From: Paenibacillus lemnae
Lineage (GTDB): Bacteria; Bacillota; Bacilli; Paenibacillales; Paenibacillaceae
Reading direction: 5' to 3'
DNA length: 64,000 nt
NCBI RefSeq assembly: GCF_012933385.1
Contig: NZ_JABBPN010000015.1
Span: forward strand, 46,965 to 110,964
Shown here: positions 58,993 to 64,000 of the stretch, piece by piece
Numbering within the stretch: position 1 is the stretch's first letter
Layout of the letters: each line of letters opens with the position of its first letter
The notes under the pieces: model-generated
The model's input: the letters and a program-made list of their open reading frames with translations, nothing else
Databases searched by the model: none
Told to the model about the DNA's origin: nothing
Position numbers and translations under genes: made by a program

Positions 58993-59021
58993 AAAAACCG
59001 CCCGGATGCAATCCGGACGGT
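58993..59021 (-). terminator. terminator of the acyltransferase-3 gene
   Basis: Minus strand ACCGTCCGGAT (59021-59011) pairs with ATCCGGGCGGT (59007-58997), one mismatch/wobble, followed by six T residues. Confidence 0.85.
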
Positions 59022-59066
59022 CCTCATCTCCAAAGATCAGCTTCACTGCAGCAACGGCTGCTGTGA

Positions 59067-60296
59067 TTACAAATCAACTGACTTTTTGCTGTCTCCAGAC
59101 GTAACGTCCCGCTTGGGCTGACCTTTTGAGTCTCCAGGCACCTTGGGCTTCAAGGAACGCGGAATGCTGCCCAGAAGCACCCAGGCTCCCGGAACATATT
59201 TCATTACGGTCTGCACTACCAGGGCACTCACCAGCAGCGCGGTGATCATACCGCCGTACACCCAGATCAGATAGTCATCCGTCACAGGATTCAGATTGAA
59301 ATCATGCAGCCTGTAGTAAGCAAGCCAGAGCGGATGCACCAGATAGATGGCGAAGGACAGCTCGCCAATTCGTGCAAGAAGTCCGGTGATCTTCTTCCAT
59401 CCGCTGTTGAACAGCCAGTTGGTCAGCTGCATCAGCACAATCGCCGAGAATACGGTATGCATGTTCCAAAAGAATTCGTACCATAACGAGTCATATTTCG
59501 CACTGTAAAGGCGCACATTATACCACAGCATCACATGGGAAATCCCCATGGCGAGCCAGCCAGCCCACAGCACAATTGTACCGATCTTCTGACGTGAGGT
59601 CTGTTTCTTCCAGCCCGAGGTCAGCCAAGCCTTGAACTTATCATAATGAATAGCCAGGTAAGCGCCAAGGAGGTAATAGGCCATATAGGAAATCGCAAGA
59701 CTTCCTTTGTTCGCGTACTGCAGGTCAAACTTGTTCCAGATGATAAATCCCCACTGCAGCAGGAATCCGATCGGCACAGCCCAACGGACCAGAAACTTCG
59801 ATGATTTAAACAGCATCAAGAAAACAGGAAACAGAATATAAAACTGCAAACTGATAAATACAAAATATAAGTGCGTATAGTTCTTACCGGTAGTGAGCCT
59901 GTCCCAAAAGTCAGGCAGCAGGACGCTCCAATCCAGCGGACCACTCAGCACCCCGTTCTGATACAGACGGACAAAGAAATATCCAATCGAGATCAGCACA
60001 TACGGTAGCAGAATGTAGAGCAGCCTTCTTTTATAAAAGTTGGTGATCAGGCTCCGGTTTAATGGACGGTCATAGTAATTGTAAAAGAGAACAAAACTGC
60101 TCAGAAATATAAACGACGGTGTCCCGTATTTAAAGAAGATATTGATAAAATTAATAATAAAATAAAATCGGGAATCGACCGCATCCACAGTGGCAAACGA
60201 GGTGGCATGGACATGCAGGACACCCAATATGGCCAGAGCCCGGTATATATCCAGCTGCGGCAGCCTCTCCCTCTTCTTGATCGTGGTGGCTTCCAT
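59067..60296 (-). CDS. membrane acyltransferase 3 family protein
   Basis: 409 residues with about ten predicted transmembrane helices. The N-terminal block QLDIYRALAILGVLHVHATSFA carries the catalytic-type His of the acyltransferase 3 (Acyl_transf_3/OafA) family; later IGELSFAIYLVHPLWLAYY is the family's second conserved block. Such proteins O-acylate cell-surface polysaccharides. No C-terminal SGNH domain, just a charged tail (KPKVPGDSKGQPKRDV). ATG 60296 with GGAGGGGG upstream. Separate from the yvoF operon by a hairpin at 60356-60390. Confidence 0.85.
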   Translation of the reverse strand: MEATTIKKRERLPQLDIYRALAILGVLHVHATSFATVDAVDSRFYFIINFINIFFKYGTPSFIFLSSFVLFYNYYDRPLNRSLITNFYKRRLLYILLPYVLISIGYFFVRLYQNGVLSGPLDWSVLLPDFWDRLTTGKNYTHLYFVFISLQFYILFPVFLMLFKSSKFLVRWAVPIGFLLQWGFIIWNKFDLQYANKGSLAISYMAYYLLGAYLAIHYDKFKAWLTSGWKKQTSRQKIGTIVLWAGWLAMGISHVMLWYNVRLYSAKYDSLWYEFFWNMHTVFSAIVLMQLTNWLFNSGWKKITGLLARIGELSFAIYLVHPLWLAYYRLHDFNLNPVTDDYLIWVYGGMITALLVSALVVQTVMKYVPGAWVLLGSIPRSLKPKVPGDSKGQPKRDVTSGDSKKSVDL

Positions 60297-60355
60297 GTGT
60301 ATCCCCCTCCAGATTGCAAAAGGTTATTAGAATCCGCCGTCAGGATGGCGGCAAT

Positions 60356-60390
60356 AAAAAAGTCCCTCACGGCACATAACCCGAAGGACT
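60356..60390 (-). terminator. weak terminator between yvoF-like gene and acyltransferase gene
   Basis: Minus strand AGTCC...CGG loop CCG...GGACT followed by six T residues. Short stems; could also act as a leader hairpin of the acyltransferase gene. Confidence 0.45.
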
Positions 60391-60467
60391 CCTCATAAAA
60401 ATCGTCATACTGTGCTGTTACAGCCCTATTCATTTTACAACATATCAGGCTTTATGGGAACCAAACT

Positions 60468-60986
60468 TCAGCGATTGGATGTAACTGTCTCTTCTTCCGG
60501 TGTTTTTCGCTGCAGGTCCCGCAGTGGATTCCCGCCTACAAAAGCGCCGGGCGCCACATCTTTATGCACCACCGCACCAGCCGCCACGACAGCACTATCT
60601 CCGATCGTAACGCCTGGCAAAATGGTAACATTCGCGCCGATCAGCACATTTTCCCCGATGATCACTTCACCCAGCCTGTACTCCCGGATCAGATACTCGT
60701 GCGCCAGAATGGTGGTGTTGTACCCGATCACCGAGTTTTCGCCTACGGTTATTTTTTCTGGAAAAAACACATCCACCATAACCATCAGTCCGAAAGCGGT
60801 ATGCCTGCCGACCTTCATGCCCAGCACACGGCGATAAATCCAGTTTTTCATAGAAAGCACCGGGCAATAGCGGGCAAGCTGGATAAATATAAAATTTCGG
60901 ACCCCTTTCCATGGACTGACGGTTCGATAAATATGCCATAAGGCATTATGTCCTTCCACGGGGTAGCGGGTTACCTTTCTGGCCAT
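60468..60986 (-). CDS. left-handed beta-helix acyltransferase (YvoF-like)
   Basis: 172 residues. Hexapeptide-repeat acetyltransferase: repeats such as IGENVLIGANVTILPGVTIGDSAVVAAGAVVHKDV, with the usual GNPLRDL end. The N-terminal ~55 residues are a short helical region. Homologous gene yvoF lies in the same place in B. subtilis (ppaX-yvoF-hisZ). The acceptor is unknown; family members acetylate sugars or antibiotics. ATG 60986, eleven bases after the ppaX stop. Confidence 0.88.
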   Translation of the reverse strand: MARKVTRYPVEGHNALWHIYRTVSPWKGVRNFIFIQLARYCPVLSMKNWIYRRVLGMKVGRHTAFGLMVMVDVFFPEKITVGENSVIGYNTTILAHEYLIREYRLGEVIIGENVLIGANVTILPGVTIGDSAVVAAGAVVHKDVAPGAFVGGNPLRDLQRKTPEEETVTSNR

Positions 60987-60997
60987 ATGAACGGCTC

Positions 60998-61645
60998 CTA
61001 TTCCTGATTCGGTTTCAGCAGGTCGTACACATCACGCATGTCTCGCAAAATATAATCCGCCCCGTATTGACGGAGCATGTCTTCGCCTTTTAGCGACCAG
61101 GCTACTCCCGCGGCTAGAGCGCCGGCGGCTTTTGCCGATTGCATATCTACGGTACTGTCGCCAATCATGAGCGTAGTTTCCGGACGGCTCCCCAGTAATT
61201 TCATTGCAGTTAGCACCGGTTCCGGATGCGGCTTCGGATGCTCTACATCGCTTACGGTGACAACGGCATCCATATAAGGTGCCAGGTTAAACTTGTCGAG
61301 TGTCATGAGCGTGGACGGACGAATCTTGGTCGTCACGATTCCCATAGCAATGCCTTGTTTGTGCAGCTGCTCCACCACTTCATTCACGTATGGAAATGGT
61401 TTCACCATGTCATCATGATGCGCCTGATTATAGGCCCGGTACAGGGGAACAAGCTCTGTGACATCCTCCTTGCCGGAGAACGTCTGAAGCTGGTATTCCA
61501 ATGTAGTTCCCATATGCGGAATAATGCCCTCGCGCGTTAAAGGACCTGTCGGTCCTTTCTCAAACACATGCATGAATGAAGCTATGATCAGATCATTGGT
61601 GTCGATAATCGTGCCATCTAAATCAAACAATACGGTTTCAATCAT
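60998..61645 (-). CDS. ppaX: pyrophosphatase PpaX
   Basis: 215 residues. HAD-superfamily enzyme hydrolysing the pyrophosphate released when HPrK dephosphorylates P-Ser-HPr. Motif I FDLDGTIIDTND (nucleophile Asp), motif II VTTKIRPSTL, motif III KPHPEPVLTA and motif IV LMIGDSTVDMQSAKAAG. Context hprK-lgt-ppaX identical to B. subtilis supports this over a generic phosphoglycolate phosphatase. Confidence 0.93.
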   Translation of the reverse strand: MIETVLFDLDGTIIDTNDLIIASFMHVFEKGPTGPLTREGIIPHMGTTLEYQLQTFSGKEDVTELVPLYRAYNQAHHDDMVKPFPYVNEVVEQLHKQGIAMGIVTTKIRPSTLMTLDKFNLAPYMDAVVTVSDVEHPKPHPEPVLTAMKLLGSRPETTLMIGDSTVDMQSAKAAGALAAGVAWSLKGEDMLRQYGADYILRDMRDVYDLLKPNQE

Positions 61646-61656
61646 TCACTTACTCC

Positions 61657-62757
61657 TTATTTGTCCTGCTTCTCTTTTTTGGTAGTATCTTGTTCAATGT
61701 CCGAGTGTACGTTCTGATCGGTTTGGAGCCGCTCCGTCGTTGGTGATGAGGCAGCATCCTGCACCGCAGATGAAGAAGATGGTGCATGAGCACCTGTACG
61801 CTCTTTGCGGTTCAAATCCGCTTCCGGTGTTGGTGCAGCACCTGTTTTAGTGCTTACGATAGGATCACTGTAACGTACATCTGCTTTGCCTGTCTTTCTC
61901 CGTACAATGATAAGGATCACTGCAGCTACTACGATGACAACCGCAAGCAGCTGGGATATACGAATATTTCCGTAGGATGGATCCAGAAAGCCCTGTTCAA
62001 AGCCCATCCAGGTCATCGGACTCCATAATCCGTTAAGGAAGGAGGCCAATGCTGAAGGTCCTTGGAAAGCGAGGCTGTCGGTACGGACCGCTTCAATAAA
62101 GAACCGCCCGATCGAGTACCAGATGAAATATCCGATAAACAGCTCCCCCGCACGCAGGAACCGCTGTCTTCGCAGGATCATAAGTAGGGCAATGCCTGCA
62201 AAGTTCCACAGGGATTCATACAAAAAGGTCGGGTGGTGAAACACACCGTTTACATTCATCTGGTTTACTATGAAGTCCGGCAGGTGAAGCGTGCTGCGTA
62301 AAAAAGACTCTTCCACCGGTCCGCCATAAGCTTCCTGATTCACAAAGTTACCCCAGCGTCCAATCGCCTGACCAATCAGCAGCGAAGGCGCACAAATATC
62401 CGCAATTCGCCAAAAGTTGTAGCCTTGACGCCGCACGTAAATGATGGCGCAAATAATTGCACCAATCAAAGCGCCGTAGATGGCGATGCCGCCCTCCCAG
62501 ATTTTGAAGGCATCCCATATGTTATTTCGATAATCTTCCCACTTAAATGCCACATAATAGATACGAGCGGCAATGATGGCTGAAGGCACACCCAGAAGCA
62601 GCAGATCCATAAAGAACTCTTGCGGAATTCCGAATCTCTTACCTTCCCGGATGGCCAGCAGCAATCCCATTAAAGCACCAAAACCCAAAATCATTCCATA
62701 CCAATGCACCGGAAGCGATCCAATTTTGAACGCGATCGGGTCAATAAGCAACGACAT
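61657..62757 (-). CDS. lgt: prolipoprotein diacylglyceryl transferase with long C-terminal tail
   Basis: 366 residues. Transfers diacylglycerol from phosphatidylglycerol to the lipobox Cys of prolipoproteins (several are encoded in this window). About seven membrane helices; signature GRWGNFVNQEAYGG (around residues 135-150), with the Arg and Asn typical of Lgt, and WEGGIAIYGALIGA. The conserved enzyme ends near residue 285; about 80 more residues form a low-complexity charged tail (NRKERTGAHAPSSSS..., TKKEKQDK), an oddity for this family. ATG 62757, eleven bases after hprK. Confidence 0.93.
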   Translation of the reverse strand: MSLLIDPIAFKIGSLPVHWYGMILGFGALMGLLLAIREGKRFGIPQEFFMDLLLLGVPSAIIAARIYYVAFKWEDYRNNIWDAFKIWEGGIAIYGALIGAIICAIIYVRRQGYNFWRIADICAPSLLIGQAIGRWGNFVNQEAYGGPVEESFLRSTLHLPDFIVNQMNVNGVFHHPTFLYESLWNFAGIALLMILRRQRFLRAGELFIGYFIWYSIGRFFIEAVRTDSLAFQGPSALASFLNGLWSPMTWMGFEQGFLDPSYGNIRISQLLAVVIVVAAVILIIVRRKTGKADVRYSDPIVSTKTGAAPTPEADLNRKERTGAHAPSSSSAVQDAASSPTTERLQTDQNVHSDIEQDTTKKEKQDK

Positions 62758-62768
62758 TTCTTTTCCCC

Positions 62769-63707
62769 CTAGTCCATATCATCCATATCTTCGGCAATCG
62801 TTGCCGTCAATTTGTTCGTGAACTGAAGTGCAGCATTCAGACCCATTTGCTTCAAACGGTAATTCATGGCTGCAACCTCAATAATAACCGCCAGGTTTCG
62901 TCCTGGGCGAACAGGTATGGTCACCAAAGGAATATCCGTGTCAATGATCTGTGTCGTTTCCTCATCCAATCCCAGACGATCATACTGTTTATCCTGCTGC
63001 CAAGCTTCCAGCCGGATCACCAGCGTAATCCGTTTATTATTGCGCACCGCACCCGCCCCAAACAGGGTCATCACATTAATGATGCCTACACCGCGGATTT
63101 CCAGCAAATGCCGGATGAGTTCCGGCGCCGTACCATGCAGCTGAAAATCAGAGGTTTGACGGATTTCTACCGCATCATCTGCAATCAGGCGGTGTCCTCT
63201 TTTGACAAGTTCAAGAGCAGTCTCACTTTTCCCGATACCGCTGGTTCCGGTAATGAGCATGCCTACTCCATATACGTCGCACAGCACGCCATGAATTGTA
63301 GTGGTCGGCGCAAGCTTGCGTTCCAGGAAACCGGTGATCCGGCTTGTCAGTGTCGTTGTGGCCATACTGCTGCGAAGAACAGGGATGCCCTGCTCATTGC
63401 TGACGGCAACCAATTCCTCTGGAACATCCAGAGAACGGGTGACTATAATACACGGCGTTTCATCTGTACACAGCCGGACCATGCGGTCTTGACGTTCCTC
63501 CGGGTTCAGCATGGCATAAAAAGCAAGCTCCGTCCGTCCCAACAGCTGCACACGTTCAATCGGATGATATTCAAAATATCCGGCCATTTCCAGTCCCGGA
63601 CGATTCAGGTCATCCGTCGTTATTTGCCGTTTTAGGCCTTCGTCACCTGAAATGACCTCGAGCTGGAACTGCTGTACAAGCTCGGATACTTTTACTTTCT
63701 TGGCCAT
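62769..63707 (-). CDS. hprK: HPr kinase/phosphorylase
   Basis: 312 residues from ATG 63707 ([14 protein letters not shown]), after AAAGGGG. Bifunctional enzyme that phosphorylates and dephosphorylates Ser46 of HPr/Crh, controlling CcpA-dependent catabolite repression. Walker A GTSGIGKS (154-161), the HPrK signature [21 protein letters not shown] (split; about 201-221) and HisGly-type catalytic loop HGVLCDVYG. First gene of hprK-lgt-ppaX-yvoF; its target proteins and cre sites are elsewhere in the window (29.3, 11.5 and 13.4 kb). Confidence 0.96.
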   Translation of the reverse strand: MAKKVKVSELVQQFQLEVISGDEGLKRQITTDDLNRPGLEMAGYFEYHPIERVQLLGRTELAFYAMLNPEERQDRMVRLCTDETPCIIVTRSLDVPEELVAVSNEQGIPVLRSSMATTTLTSRITGFLERKLAPTTTIHGVLCDVYGVGMLITGTSGIGKSETALELVKRGHRLIADDAVEIRQTSDFQLHGTAPELIRHLLEIRGVGIINVMTLFGAGAVRNNKRITLVIRLEAWQQDKQYDRLGLDEETTQIIDTDIPLVTIPVRPGRNLAVIIEVAAMNYRLKQMGLNAALQFTNKLTATIAEDMDDMD

Positions 63708-63776
63708 TGTCGTACCCCTTTTCATTGCTATGTAGAGTTTCAAATTTATGGACCTTCTAGATTCTTACTTCCTGAT

Positions 63777-63806
63777 ATCTTAACAGGAATTCGGTGGCAA
63801 TTGCAA
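63777..63806 (-). promoter_or_regulatory. putative promoter of the hprK operon
   Basis: Minus strand -35 TTGCAA (63806-63801), 18-base spacer, -10 TAAGAT (63782-63777). The rest of 63807-63913 shows nothing recognisable. Confidence 0.45.
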
Positions 63807-63913
63807 TGATGGCACCCCTGTCGAGAATGGGGCTGTATGCGTAACCATTCCATCACATTCTAGTGAGTACCGTATTTTCTCAAAGTCCCAGTTGAAATAA
63901 AAAACCGCCCTGT

Positions 63914-64000
63914 TGGTCATACCCCTGTCAAGTAGACAGATGAAAAAAACTAAGCAGCCAGCGCGTGCCGAAACTCAATCGGCGCGCGCTGTTTGAGTTT
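63914..64000 (-). mobile_element. IS3-family insertion sequence, right end (cut by window edge)
   Basis: From 63914 the sequence TGGTCATACCCCTGTCAAGTAG reads (in pieces: TGGTCATACC, CCTGTCAAG, TAGACAG) as a terminal inverted repeat of the kind ending in TG/CA, followed by the transposase 3' end. The neighbouring AAATAAAAAACCGCCCTG (63896-63913) looks like a truncated terminator, so the element may have inserted into one. Confidence 0.6.
63950..64000 (-). CDS. IS3-family transposase, C-terminal fragment
   Basis: Seventeen codons read on the minus strand from the window edge: KLKQRAPIEFRHALAA followed by TAG at 63952-63950. The P(I/V)E(F/Y)R motif near the C-terminus is the pattern at the end of the IS3 ORFB integrase (rve domain). 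The rest lies beyond the edge. Confidence 0.6.
   Translation of the reverse strand, partial: KLKQRAPIEFRHALAA

Overview
The window looks like chromosomal DNA of an endospore-forming, low-to-moderate GC Bacillota bacterium, most likely Paenibacillus. The reasons are the Bacillus-style gene order (hprK-lgt-ppaX-yvoF-hisZGDBHAFI; glcK-rapZ-yvcK-whiA-HPr/Crh; clpP; cggR-gapA-pgk-tpiA-gpmI-eno), CtsR, CggR and Fur sites of Bacillus type, a cotH/cotG-like spore-coat pair, secreted plant-polysaccharide hydrolases, and strong Shine-Dalgarno sequences. No 16S gene is present, so the genus is an inference. Most genes lie on the minus strand.

Layout. 1-9.7 kb: the end of a HAD hydrolase, a small lipoprotein, a BCCT osmolyte transporter, a methyltransferase, then a compact three-gene unit (TerB_N/TerB_C-type protein, BrxD-like P-loop ATPase, Lhr-like helicase). 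A membrane M50 metallopeptidase is divergent from this unit. The shared intergenic region carries a LexA (SOS) box, which makes this unit the strongest candidate for a little-described DNA-processing or stress system. 9.8-13.3 kb: GH5 endoglucanase, a small membrane protein and a GH105 unsaturated rhamnogalacturonyl hydrolase; the two hydrolase genes have cre-like sequences upstream. 13.5-14.0 kb: a gene-free imperfect inverted repeat of about 470 bp. 14.0-21.3 kb: the complete lower-glycolysis operon with its CggR repressor, operator and promoter. 21.4-22.9 kb: tRNA-Arg(CCG), CtsR-controlled clpP and a membrane protein. 23-29.2 kb: an RsiV-like secreted protein, the potABCD polyamine transporter (with a hairpin in its leader) and a SIMPL-domain protein.

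29.3-33.6 kb: glcK-rapZ-yvcK-whiA-HPr/Crh, linking sugar phosphorylation, envelope/carbon control, division and catabolite repression; hprK, the kinase acting on HPr/Crh, lies at 62.8 kb. 33.7-47 kb is more accessory: glucose dehydrogenase, a YvfRSTU-type ABC transporter plus two-component system, small unknown proteins, a tandem pair of beta-rich paralogues with sigma-K-like -10 boxes, a Fur-controlled siderophore uptake locus and the cotH/cotG-like pair. 47.2-58.9 kb: trxB, a YvcD-like TPR protein, a PRPP synthetase, histidinol phosphatase and the full histidine operon. PRPP is the substrate of HisG, so the prs gene feeds the adjacent pathway. 59-63.8 kb: acyltransferases, ppaX, lgt and hprK. 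The right edge cuts an IS3-family insertion sequence.

The accessory block between trxB and glcK interrupts what in Bacillus is a more compact conserved neighbourhood. A dispersed repeat module is recognisable at 13.7, 24.3 and (in part) 39.35 kb.
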